Shown here: one piece after another, positions 8,177-15,572 of the stretch
Position numbering within the stretch: position 1 is the first letter of the stretch
How the letters are laid out: each line of letters begins with the position of its first letter
Source of the DNA: Candidatus Humimicrobium oleiphilum
Lineage (GTDB): Bacteria > Actinomycetota > Humimicrobiia > Humimicrobiales > Humimicrobiaceae
NCBI GenBank assembly: GCA_002304935.1
Contig: DBPS01000040.1
Coordinates: 108,519 to 136,483 of the forward strand
Direction: 5' to 3'
DNA: 27,965 nt
Position numbers and translations under genes: made by a program
The notes under the pieces: generated by a model
What the model was told of the DNA's origin: nothing
The model's input: the letters and a program-made list of their open reading frames with translations, nothing else
Database searches by the model: none

Positions 8177-9001
8177 ATGGCATTTAACAAAAAAATCAAA
8201 ATCGCATTATGCCAGATAATGGTAACTGAAGACAAAGACCTTAATCTGGAAAATGCAGGCAATATATTACATAAAGCTTCTCTTCAGGGCTGTGACATAG
8301 CTATTCTTCCTGAAATGTTTAACTGTCCTTATAATAATGCTTTTTTCCATAAATTCGCTGAAGGATACCCCGGACAGACGACAGATATGCTTTCCAGTGC
8401 TGCAAAAAAAGAAGGAGTATATATAATTGGCGGCTCTATTCCTGAAAAAAGCAAAGAGAATTATTTTAATACCAGTTTTTCTTTTGACAGAAAAGGTTCT
8501 CTTCTGGGAGCACACAGAAAGATACATCTATTTGATATAGATATAAGAGATAAAATCAGTTTTATTGAAAGCCGGACTTTTTCTCCCGGTAAAGAAATCA
8601 CGGTATTTGATACAGAATTCTGCAAAGCAGGAGTAGCCATTTGTTATGATATGAGATTTCCTGAACTGATTAGAAGTATGGTTCTTCTGGGAGCAAAAAT
8701 AATATTTGTACCGGCTGCTTTTAATATGGTTACTGGTCCTGCTCACTGGCATCTGATAAATAAAGCCAGGGCTCTTGACAACCAGATATATTTTGCAAGT
8801 GTTTCACCAGCAAGAAACATGGGTACTGAATATAAAGCTTACGGACATTCAATGATAACCGATCCATGGGGACAGACAGTTGTCGAAGCAGACGAAAAAG
8901 AATCAATTGTTTTTGCAGAAATTTCAATGGATTATATCCAAAAAATAAGAGAAGAATTACCTTTGCTAAAACACAGGAGACCGGATATTTATATAAAGTA
9001 A
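8177..9001 (+). CDS. Carbon-nitrogen hydrolase, omega-amidase (Nit2) type
   Basis: Nitrilase-superfamily amidase. The catalytic triad is visible as Glu46 (LPEMFN), Lys115 (HRKIHLFDID) and Cys156 (AICYDMRFPEL). The surrounding sequence, HLFDIDI, AFNMVTGPAHWHL, NQIYFASVSPARN and the late DPWGQTVVEAD, closely follows the Nit2/omega-amidase subgroup, which hydrolyses alpha-ketoglutaramate and alpha-ketosuccinamate. The Nit1 deaminated-glutathione amidase subgroup is the main alternative. At 274 residues it is full length. It sits 14 bp after pcm on the same strand and is convergent with pheT. The 61 bp between the two stops shows no convincing terminator. Confidence 0.85.
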   Translation: MAFNKKIKIALCQIMVTEDKDLNLENAGNILHKASLQGCDIAILPEMFNCPYNNAFFHKFAEGYPGQTTDMLSSAAKKEGVYIIGGSIPEKSKENYFNTSFSFDRKGSLLGAHRKIHLFDIDIRDKISFIESRTFSPGKEITVFDTEFCKAGVAICYDMRFPELIRSMVLLGAKIIFVPAAFNMVTGPAHWHLINKARALDNQIYFASVSPARNMGTEYKAYGHSMITDPWGQTVVEADEKESIVFAEISMDYIQKIREELPLLKHRRPDIYIK

Positions 9002-9062
9002 TGATTTGCAGTAATCGCTGAGTATGCTTTTTCACCAAAAACTGTTACCCGGGTTAATGTTC

Positions 9063-11483
9063 TTACTGATCCCTCAATCTTGCCTGGAATTTTTTTGAAA
9101 GTTGTTCTGATATTTTTTTTATCAGTGACTCAATGTCCTTTTCATTCAGAGTTTTATCGATAGCATTAAGCTCCAGAGCAAACGCAAGGCTTTTTTTATT
9201 ATCCTCAAGCTGTTTTCCTCTGTAAAGGTCAAACAGTCTTATGTTCTGCAGGTCTCTGCCGGCAGAAGCAATGATCTCTTTTTCTATATCATGGTATTTT
9301 ATTTCTTCATCTACAATAAAAGCAAGATCTATATTAACGGGAGGAAATGAAGAAATCTGCCTGAATTTCTTTTCCCTGCTGATATTTTCAATAAATGTAT
9401 CCAGATCAATCTCAGCTATATAGATATCCTGTCTGATATCGAGATTATTAATAATTTTCGGATGCAGTTTTCCTATCACTCCTATTTTTTTATTTTTCAG
9501 AATTATATCTCCGCCTAAAACAGGGTGAAAGAAACCATATTCGCATTCGTTTACCGATAGATCGTTTTTATCAAAAAATATCTCTGCAAGCGATTCCACG
9601 ATTCCTTTAATATCAAAATAGTCATAATATCTTTCCTGAATATCCCAGTTTTTAAGGCAAGCTCTTCCTGAAAGCAATATCCCCAATGTATTTTTTTCAG
9701 TGCTTTTTCTTTGTCCGTCTGATTCTGCAGATTTAAATATTTTGGATATCTCAAATATTGCTATATCATTTATTTTTTTAAAAATATTATCTTTCGCATT
9801 TCTGACAAGCGATTGAATTAAAGAAGTTCTCAATATTTCAAAATCCTCGTTTAAAGGATTAATTATTTTTACATAATCCTTATAATCTTTTTCTTTCTCA
9901 AGATAAAACATCAACAGATCTTTTCTGCCTATAAAAGAATAATTTATGACTTCATTAAGCCCCATTTCTGAAAGCGTATTCCTGATTGCCCTTAAAAATT
10001 TTTGTTCATCTGTGTATTTACCCTGCTTTGAAGCAGTTCTGGGCTTGCGCACAGGTATATTGTCAAAACCATATATCCTTGCAACTTCTTCAATAAGATC
10101 TACTTCTCTTTCAATATCTTCATATCTGAAAGTTGGTATATCTACTTTAATTATTTCTCCGTCTGTCTTGTTTTTAAAACCAAGAAGATCAAGTATTTCA
10201 GAGACTTTTTCTGTTTTGATATCTGTTCCAAGAAAATCATTTAATCTGGATAATCTTAAATCAATTCTTCTGCTTCTTTTTAAATCTGCATAATTATCAT
10301 AAAAAGTATTATCACTTTTTACATTACTGATCCTGTAAAGCATTTCTTCAAATCTACCTATTGCATTAACCGTATTTTCAGGATCAAGCTTCTTTTCAAA
10401 TCTGTTTGATGCTTCACTTCTGAAACCCATTTTTTTTGAAGTTCTCATTATGGAAACACCATTGAAATTGGCAGATTCCAGAAGCATGTCTTCCGTTTCA
10501 TCACTTATTTCAGTACCTTTTCCACCCATTATACCTGCAAGGGCAACAGGTCCTTTTTCATCAGCAATAACTATATCATTTTCATCTAGGCTCTTTTCCG
10601 AACCATCAATAAGCAAAAGTTTTTCTTCTTTTTCTGCTTTTCTTATTATAATTTTTTTTGAACTTAACTTATTTAAATCAAATGCATGCAAAGGCTGACC
10701 GCATTCCAGCATAACATAATTTGTCAGATCGACAAGCAGGCTTACCGATCTTATATCGCACTGCATCAATCGGTTTTTCATCCATAAAGGTGTTTTGGGA
10801 TAATTGTCAATTTTTTTAAATATTTTGGCTGAATATCTCGGGCATGATTCATAATCTCTTATGTCTATGACAAATTTTTTATCTTTGTTTGCATAATATT
10901 CTGAATTATAGCCAAACTCTTTAAACTTCAGGCCTGTCAGGGCAGATATTTCTCTGGCAATACCCAGGACACAAAGACAGTCCGGTCTGTTGGGGGTTAT
11001 TTCCAATTCAAAAACCCAGTCATCAAGGCCAGCCTGACCTGCAAAATCTTTTCCGACAGTAAAGCTGTCGTCCAGTATCATTATCCCGCCTGATTCATCG
11101 GAAATGCCCAGCTCTTTTTCTGAGCACATCATCCCTTCTGAAAATATGCCTCTTATCTTGCTTTTTTTTATTACAAAATCCTGTATCCTGGCACCTTCAA
11201 GAGCAACGACTACTATATCATCAGCTTTAAAATTTTTTGCTCCGCATACTATATTCAGCAGGTTACGTCCCGTGTCTACGTTGCATAATGAAAGCTTGTC
11301 TGCATCTGGATGTTTCTCAAAGCTTAGTATTCTTCCTACTACAAGGTTTTTAAAATTTTCTCCCAGGTAATTAACTTTTTTTACTTCAGTACCGGACATG
11401 GTAAGTTTTTCAGCTATTTCTGCCGGAGAAATACTTTCAAGATTTTCAATAAATTCTTTCAGCCAGTTATAAGTAATTTTCAA
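9063..11483 (-). CDS. pheT: Phenylalanyl-tRNA synthetase beta subunit
   Basis: Beta chain of the alpha2-beta2 enzyme that charges tRNA-Phe. At 806 residues it has the full bacterial layout: an N-terminal part, an EMAP/OB tRNA-binding domain (about 40-150, with FEKHPDADKLSLC and VCGAKN), the B3/B4 editing domain (about 210-390, with PLWMKNRLMQ and GQPLHAFDL), the B5 domain (about 400-475), a catalytic-like core, and a C-terminal anticodon-binding FDX-ACB domain (about 710-806, with ISSFPPVNIDLAF). It starts 22 bp after pheS and is the last gene of the infC-rpmI-rplT-pheST unit. Confidence 0.97.
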   Translation of the reverse strand: MKITYNWLKEFIENLESISPAEIAEKLTMSGTEVKKVNYLGENFKNLVVGRILSFEKHPDADKLSLCNVDTGRNLLNIVCGAKNFKADDIVVVALEGARIQDFVIKKSKIRGIFSEGMMCSEKELGISDESGGIMILDDSFTVGKDFAGQAGLDDWVFELEITPNRPDCLCVLGIAREISALTGLKFKEFGYNSEYYANKDKKFVIDIRDYESCPRYSAKIFKKIDNYPKTPLWMKNRLMQCDIRSVSLLVDLTNYVMLECGQPLHAFDLNKLSSKKIIIRKAEKEEKLLLIDGSEKSLDENDIVIADEKGPVALAGIMGGKGTEISDETEDMLLESANFNGVSIMRTSKKMGFRSEASNRFEKKLDPENTVNAIGRFEEMLYRISNVKSDNTFYDNYADLKRSRRIDLRLSRLNDFLGTDIKTEKVSEILDLLGFKNKTDGEIIKVDIPTFRYEDIEREVDLIEEVARIYGFDNIPVRKPRTASKQGKYTDEQKFLRAIRNTLSEMGLNEVINYSFIGRKDLLMFYLEKEKDYKDYVKIINPLNEDFEILRTSLIQSLVRNAKDNIFKKINDIAIFEISKIFKSAESDGQRKSTEKNTLGILLSGRACLKNWDIQERYYDYFDIKGIVESLAEIFFDKNDLSVNECEYGFFHPVLGGDIILKNKKIGVIGKLHPKIINNLDIRQDIYIAEIDLDTFIENISREKKFRQISSFPPVNIDLAFIVDEEIKYHDIEKEIIASAGRDLQNIRLFDLYRGKQLEDNKKSLAFALELNAIDKTLNEKDIESLIKKISEQLSKKFQARLRDQ

Positions 11484-11504
11484 TTTATCCAGACTCCTGT
11501 TTGT

Positions 11505-12542
11505 TTAAAACTGATTTAAGAATCTCAGATCATTATCAAAAAACATTCTTAAATCATTAATTCCATATTTCAGCATGGCAATTCTTTCAATTCCTACACC
11601 GAATGCAAAACCATTGACTTCTTCTGCATCATATCCGACAAATTTATAAAGATTAGGGTCAACCATTCCTGCGCCCAGTATTTCCAGCCAGCCGCTATAG
11701 CTGCATATTCTGCATCCTGAGCCTTTACACATATTACAGGAAACGTCTACCTCTGCGCTTGGTTCAGTAAAAGGAAAATAATGTGGACGAAAACGAATTT
11801 TTCTGTCTTTACCGAATATTGCATGCACAAAAGTTTCAAGTGTCCATTTGAAATTACCGAAATTGATATCTTTATCTACCGCAAGACCTTCTATCTGGGT
11901 AAACATCGGCGTATGGGTGACATCATAATCTTTTCGGTAAGTTTTACCGGGTGCTATTACATAAACCGGAGGCTTATGTTTCTCCATATATCTTATCTGC
12001 ACCGGTGATGTGTGGGTTCTTAAAAGAATATTCTCATCTATAAAAAAAGTATCATGAAGAGAACGTGCCGGATGATCAGGCGGATGATTCAGTGCTTCAA
12101 AATTATAATAGTCTGTTTCAATTTCAGGACCTTCTGCGATTTCATATCCAAGCCCTATAAAAAACATCTCAATTTCTTCGATTATCTGGGATATTATATT
12201 TTTTGAACCTTTTTTTATTTTTCTGCCGGGAAGAGTAAGATCTGATTTTTCATTTCTTAATTTTTTGTCAAATTCAATCAGAGATATTTCTTCCCTGATT
12301 AAAAAGATCCTTTCACTTATTTTTTTACGAGTCTCATTTATGGTCTTCCCTGCTACAGGCCTGAATTCTCCTGACAGGGTTCCCATATTTTTTAAATACT
12401 CCGATACAAGACTTTTCTTCCCGATAAACCTGTTTTCTATATTTTCTAGCTCTGATAAAGTCTGCACTTTTTCTACAGCCGATTCAAAATCTTCATATTC
12501 TTTATCAAGAACACTCTTTAAGGCATTAATATTTTCTTCCAT
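11505..12542 (-). CDS. pheS: Phenylalanyl-tRNA synthetase alpha subunit
   Basis: Catalytic class-II subunit that forms phenylalanyl-adenylate and charges tRNA-Phe together with PheT. Its 345 residues show an N-terminal coiled-coil arm (about 1-85), class-II motif 2 around FRPHYFPFTEPSAEVDVSC, the Phe-pocket segment GWLEILGAGMVDPNL and motif 3 GFAFGVGIERIAMLKYGI. Two Cys pairs (CNMCKGSGCRICSYSG) lie in the motif-2 to motif-3 insertion. The ATG at 12542 has only a weak Shine-Dalgarno. A 92-bp spacer separates it from rplT; I looked for a T-box leader there and saw none. Confidence 0.97.
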   Translation of the reverse strand: MEENINALKSVLDKEYEDFESAVEKVQTLSELENIENRFIGKKSLVSEYLKNMGTLSGEFRPVAGKTINETRKKISERIFLIREEISLIEFDKKLRNEKSDLTLPGRKIKKGSKNIISQIIEEIEMFFIGLGYEIAEGPEIETDYYNFEALNHPPDHPARSLHDTFFIDENILLRTHTSPVQIRYMEKHKPPVYVIAPGKTYRKDYDVTHTPMFTQIEGLAVDKDINFGNFKWTLETFVHAIFGKDRKIRFRPHYFPFTEPSAEVDVSCNMCKGSGCRICSYSGWLEILGAGMVDPNLYKFVGYDAEEVNGFAFGVGIERIAMLKYGINDLRMFFDNDLRFLNQF

Positions 12543-12634
12543 AATAAAATTATAAGCTATAACAAAGTAAAATTTTTGATTTAATATATTATCATTTTAT
12601 CGATAATCATATTTTTTATTTTACCCAGAAAAAT

Positions 12635-12994
12635 TTAAGCTATAAGCTGGGACTTTGCAGTTTCAACAAGTTTTTTAAATGCTGCTGCGTCGCTAACTGC
12701 AATATCTGAAAGCATTTTTCTGTTAATATCTACATTTGCTTTCTTCAGGCCATTTATAAAAGCGTTATATGAAAGACCATTTGATCTTGCAGCAATATTG
12801 ATTCTTGCAATCCATAATCTTCTGAAATCTCTTTTTTTATTTTTCCTGTCAATATAATTAAAGCTTAATGATTTCATTAGTTGCTCTTTTGCAATCCTGT
12901 ATGCGCTGCCTCTGAGACCATAATATCCTTTTGTCTGCTCAAGGATTTTTTTATGTCTTTGCTTTTTGATAACTCCTCTTTTTATTCTCGCCAT
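12635..12994 (-). CDS. rplT: 50S ribosomal protein L20
   Basis: Early-assembling 23S rRNA-binding protein of the large subunit, and in other bacteria the autogenous repressor of this operon. Its 119 residues match the family: the basic N-terminus MARIKRGVIKKQRHKKILEQ, GYYGLRGSAYRIAKEQ, the DRKNKKRDFRRLWIARIN block, and the globular RNA-binding C-terminus (about 60-119). AAGGTG precedes the ATG. It lies 49 bp after rpmI. If L20 autoregulation holds here, its likely target is the structured infC leader at 13861-13956. Confidence 0.97.
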   Translation of the reverse strand: MARIKRGVIKKQRHKKILEQTKGYYGLRGSAYRIAKEQLMKSLSFNYIDRKNKKRDFRRLWIARINIAARSNGLSYNAFINGLKKANVDINRKMLSDIAVSDAAAFKKLVETAKSQLIA

Positions 12995-13043
12995 TTATGA
13001 CACCTTCTTTAAAAGTATTTACTTTAAATTTAATAATATAGAA

Positions 13044-13238
13044 CTATATTCCAAGTAATTTTTTTATTCTCTTGTTGTCGCCCTCATAAAGATTCTCAGG
13101 CTGACCAAGTCTTCTTTTTCTTTCTGCGCTTTTCTTTGTAAGTATATGTCTTTTATATGCTTTTACTCTCATTATCTTTCCGCTGCCGGTTACCCTGAAC
13201 CTTTTGGCTGCTGCCTTGTTTGTTTTTATTTTCGGCAT
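13044..13238 (-). CDS. rpmI: 50S ribosomal protein L35
   Basis: Small basic protein of the large ribosomal subunit. The start was set at the ATG at 13238 because GGAGG lies 7 bases upstream and the protein then begins MPKIKTNKAAAKRF, the invariant L35 N-terminus. An in-frame upstream start at 13256 would add six atypical residues and include the ribosome binding site in the coding sequence. The 64 residues include the conserved KRHILTKKSAERKRRL stretch. It is 86 bp from infC and 49 bp from rplT, in the universal infC-rpmI-rplT order. Confidence 0.96.
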   Translation of the reverse strand: MPKIKTNKAAAKRFRVTGSGKIMRVKAYKRHILTKKSAERKRRLGQPENLYEGDNKRIKKLLGI

Positions 13239-13324
13239 TACTATTCCTCCATTCAATAATTATCTGAATTTATCAGAAATATCTTAAAAACTAAAAAAGT
13301 TTTAAATCCTTTTTAAGAAATTTT

Positions 13325-13828
13325 TTACAAAGGATTAAGAACCATAATGATATTAAATCCTTCAAGCTTGGGAGCCTGCTCAAGCACAAATTTTCCATCC
13401 AGATCTTCTATTATCTTTGATGCAAGATTCTCTCCTATTTCTTTATGAATGATTTCCCTTCCCCTGAAATTTATGGTTATTTTTACTTTATGCCCTTCTT
13501 TTAAAAATTTCTCAATATATTTTTCTTTAATGCTGAAATCATTTTTATCTATTTTTGGCCTTATCTTGATCTCTTTAACGGTTATCTGGGACTGCTTCTT
13601 CTTTCTTTCTTTCTCACTTATCTCCAGCTTGTACTTGTATTTCCCATAATCCATTATCCTGCATACAGGCGGATCTGCATCCGGAGCAACTTCTACAAGA
13701 TCAAGATCTGCCGCATTTGCCATTATCAGAGCTTTTTCAATAGGAACTACCCCTATCTGCTCTCCTTCTTCAGAAATAAGTCTTACTTTTGGTACTCTTA
13801 TCTGATCATTTATTCGTATTTTCTTAAT
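13325..13828 (-). CDS. infC: Translation initiation factor IF-3 with AUU (or AUA) start
   Basis: IF-3 binds the 30S subunit, prevents premature 50S joining and checks initiator tRNA and start codon. The coding frame extends upstream of the first ATG (13723) into clear IF-3 N-domain sequence (KKIRINDQIRVPKVRLISEE). A TAG stop at 13832-13834 closes the frame, leaving only ATA (13831) and ATT (13828) as plausible starts. ATT is the classic infC start, used for self-regulation through IF-3 discrimination, and gives 167 residues. The GGAGG at 13841-13845 is 12 bases from ATT and 9 from ATA, so AUA remains possible. The C-terminal domain carries KEIKIRPKI and INFRGREIIHKE. Confidence 0.93.
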   Translation of the reverse strand: MKKIRINDQIRVPKVRLISEEGEQIGVVPIEKALIMANAADLDLVEVAPDADPPVCRIMDYGKYKYKLEISEKERKKKQSQITVKEIKIRPKIDKNDFSIKEKYIEKFLKEGHKVKITINFRGREIIHKEIGENLASKIIEDLDGKFVLEQAPKLEGFNIIMVLNPL

Positions 13829-13860
13829 TATCTAACCTTCCCTCCACTATTTTTTTAAAT

Positions 13861-13898
13861 AAAAAAATAGACAGCAAAAATCATCTACTGTCTATTTT
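13861..13898 (-). terminator. Attenuator-type terminator hairpin in the infC leader
   Basis: On the minus strand AAAATAGACAG (13888-13898) and CTGTCTATTTT (13864-13874) form a perfect 11-bp stem with a 13-base loop, followed directly by a T-run (13861-13867), the form of an intrinsic terminator. It lies about 100 bases downstream of the infC promoter and 30 bases before the start codon, with no gene in between, so it can only act as an attenuator of infC-rpmI-rplT-pheST. Confidence 0.75.
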
Positions 13899-13996
13899 AA
13901 AATTTATAACCAATAAGCAGGCAATCTGCCGCTATATGGTGAGAAATAGATGATTTCTACTTTAATTTAAAATATTTAATATCATATTTTATTTAA
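13861..13996 (-). promoter_or_regulatory. infC-operon leader with alternative pairing (possible L20-type leader)
   Basis: The terminator loop contains TAGATGATTT (plus-strand positions 13878-13887), which is exactly complementary to AAATCATCTA further upstream in the transcript (13947-13956). The ten base pairs could form a pseudoknot with the terminator hairpin or an antiterminator replacing it. A small GGCA/TGCC hairpin lies between them (around 13918-13931). L20-controlled leaders of infC operons are known in Firmicutes, and pseudoknots are known for L20 in E. coli, which makes L20 the first candidate ligand. The pairing is seen in the sequence; the ligand is inferred. Confidence 0.6.
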
Positions 13997-14002
13997 AAGT
14001 GG

Positions 14003-14031
14003 ATTATACAAATATTTTGGATATTTGTCTA
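14003..14031 (-). promoter_or_regulatory. Promoter of the infC operon
   Basis: On the minus strand TAGACA (14026-14031) and TATAAT (14003-14008) are spaced by 17 bp, a near-consensus sigma-70-type promoter. It begins immediately after the terminator of the upstream radical SAM gene and predicts a transcript start near 13996, giving a leader of about 168 bases. The spacer contains an 8-bp inverted repeat ACAAATAT/ATATTTGT (14008-14028). Confidence 0.7.
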
Positions 14032-14070
14032 ATAAAAAGTCAGGATACCTTAAAAAAAGTATCCTGACTT
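14031..14070 (-). terminator. Intrinsic terminator of the radical SAM gene
   Basis: Perfect 12-bp inverted repeat AAGTCAGGATAC (14037-14048) / GTATCCTGACTT (14059-14070) with a 10-base loop. On the minus strand the stem is followed by TTTATT after its own terminal TT. It lies 34 bp after the stop of the radical SAM gene and isolates it from the infC promoter. The plus strand has no T-run after the stem. Confidence 0.85.
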
Positions 14071-14103
14071 AACAAAAACATAGCAATATTAAAAAATATC
14101 TCT

Positions 14104-15453
14104 TTAACCTGCAACTCTCTGGCCTGATTCTGTATAATGATCGTATTCTTCTTCCCATGCTTTATCTGCACGGCATTTCCAGGCAGCAGCATAGTCATCA
14201 AGCGGTTTTGCAAGAGTAGTCAATATCGTTTCTGCACCTTCGTGTGTAGGATGTGCTCCGCCTTCTGCAACAATATCTCTCAGCATCTGGGGATTATCTA
14301 TAATAGTACATGGTCTTAACAGATTATCTGAATAAGGCTGTCTTTTCCTGAATGCCATAAAGAAAGGTGATGTGATTATCTCTTCAAGACTCTTTTCCTT
14401 TATATTATCAGCTGCAAAGTGAACAAACACGCAGGGCTCTACATCACCGTTTACATTAATATGCAGATAATTTTTGCCGCCAGCCATGCATCCGTTAACG
14501 AGATTACCATCATTCCAGAAATCTGCGACTACCATATGTTTGGTCTTTCTTATTTCAAGAATTCTCTTTCTTCTGTAATCCCTCTGTTCAGGTGTTGGCA
14601 TTAAATCCATATCCGGTTCCTTGCCAATTGGAATGTAGTTGAAATACCATCCTACAAACACACCTTTTTCTATAAGCATGTCTATAAACTCATCACTTAC
14701 GATAAGCTCATTATTTTTACTTGTGGCAGTAATGGAAAATCCGTATATTACACCGTGTTTTCTTAGAACGTCATAAGCATTCATTATCCTGTCCCATGCT
14801 CCTTCGCCTCTTCTTGCATCAGTTGCATCCTTGAATCCTTCAAGGCTGATACATGGAACTGCGTTACCAAGTTTTGCCAGTTTTTTTGCTACTTCCTCGT
14901 CGATATGCTGTCCGTTTGTATATATCTGGAAAAAAGAATCATTATGTCTTTCAAGAAAATCATAAAGATGCTCCCACATAAAAGGTTCCCCGCCGGTTAT
15001 TACAAAAAAGTAGATTCCGATTGCATTTGCCTCATCAATTATTCTGTTGCATACATCGTAGGGAAGATCGTTCTTTTTTGAATACTGCCATGCGTAACAT
15101 CCGAAACATTTCAAATCACATATCATTGTAGGGCTTATAACCAGGTGATTTGGCGGATTTATACCATATTTTTTGGCAAAAGCAGCCCTTTTGGGTTGTC
15201 CCTGTATCATGGCATTATTTACAAGGTTCATTATTATTTTTTCCCTTGCCTGTGGTGATACATCAGCAACTTTCCTTTTCAAATTTACAAGAAGATTTTC
15301 CATGAAATCTCTTTCTTCCTGTTTTTTCAGCTTGTACATCCTTCCTCTTACAATGCTCAGCCATCTTTCGTCTGATATCTTGGGAAGTATCTTAAGAGCT
15401 CCCTTGATAGCGGCAGTCGTCGATTTAAGTCTGATTTTTTCCTTTAATGTCAT
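14104..15453 (-). CDS. Radical SAM protein with SPASM-like C-terminal cysteines, function unknown
   Basis: 449 residues. The radical SAM [4Fe-4S] motif CDLKCFGC (Cys112, Cys116, Cys119, CX3CX2C) and the SAM-binding GGEP (154-157) are intact. Further C-terminal Cys at 322 (GCMAGG), 341 (EPCVF) and 382 (RPCTI) fit an auxiliary-cluster SPASM/twitch-type domain, with the typical HINVNGDVEPC framework. An N-terminal helical region of about 100 residues precedes the barrel. No small peptide substrate gene or other partner is visible: upstream is thrS (119 bp away), downstream its own terminator. Such proteins include peptide-modifying maturases and MoaA-like enzymes, and the substrate cannot be told here. 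The ATG at 15453 follows TTGAGGTG. Confidence 0.85.
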   Translation of the reverse strand: MTLKEKIRLKSTTAAIKGALKILPKISDERWLSIVRGRMYKLKKQEERDFMENLLVNLKRKVADVSPQAREKIIMNLVNNAMIQGQPKRAAFAKKYGINPPNHLVISPTMICDLKCFGCYAWQYSKKNDLPYDVCNRIIDEANAIGIYFFVITGGEPFMWEHLYDFLERHNDSFFQIYTNGQHIDEEVAKKLAKLGNAVPCISLEGFKDATDARRGEGAWDRIMNAYDVLRKHGVIYGFSITATSKNNELIVSDEFIDMLIEKGVFVGWYFNYIPIGKEPDMDLMPTPEQRDYRRKRILEIRKTKHMVVADFWNDGNLVNGCMAGGKNYLHINVNGDVEPCVFVHFAADNIKEKSLEEIITSPFFMAFRKRQPYSDNLLRPCTIIDNPQMLRDIVAEGGAHPTHEGAETILTTLAKPLDDYAAAWKCRADKAWEEEYDHYTESGQRVAG

Positions 15454-15510
15454 TTTTCACCTCAAAAGTTAAAAGATAAACAAAAAATATAAGTCCTTTA
15501 AATAAATTAC

Positions 15511-15528
15511 AAATGGATTATACCATTT
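15511..15528 (-). promoter_or_regulatory. -10 element inside a palindrome upstream of the radical SAM gene
   Basis: A perfect minus-strand TATAAT (15517-15522) is flanked exactly by AAATGG and CCATTT, forming an 18-bp inverted-repeat arrangement. A 7T-7A tract lies where the -35 and spacer would be, with no good -35. It is about 60 bp ahead of the ATG at 15453. It could be a repressible promoter; the regulator is unknown. Confidence 0.45.
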
Positions 15529-15572
15529 TTTTAAAAAAATAATCACAAACATACGTCTTTTAGACGCAAACC

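Noticed and set aside
9002..9062. Bidirectional terminator between the omega-amidase gene and pheT
   Set aside because: CCCGGG is palindromic but has no loop, and no stem followed by a T-run was found on either strand.
12543..12634. Possible T-box or separate promoter ahead of pheS
   Set aside because: Only a weak ATTATC/GATAAT hairpin and AT-rich sequence; no T-box motif and no convincing -35/-10 pair. Also no tsnR gene, which some actinobacteria carry here.
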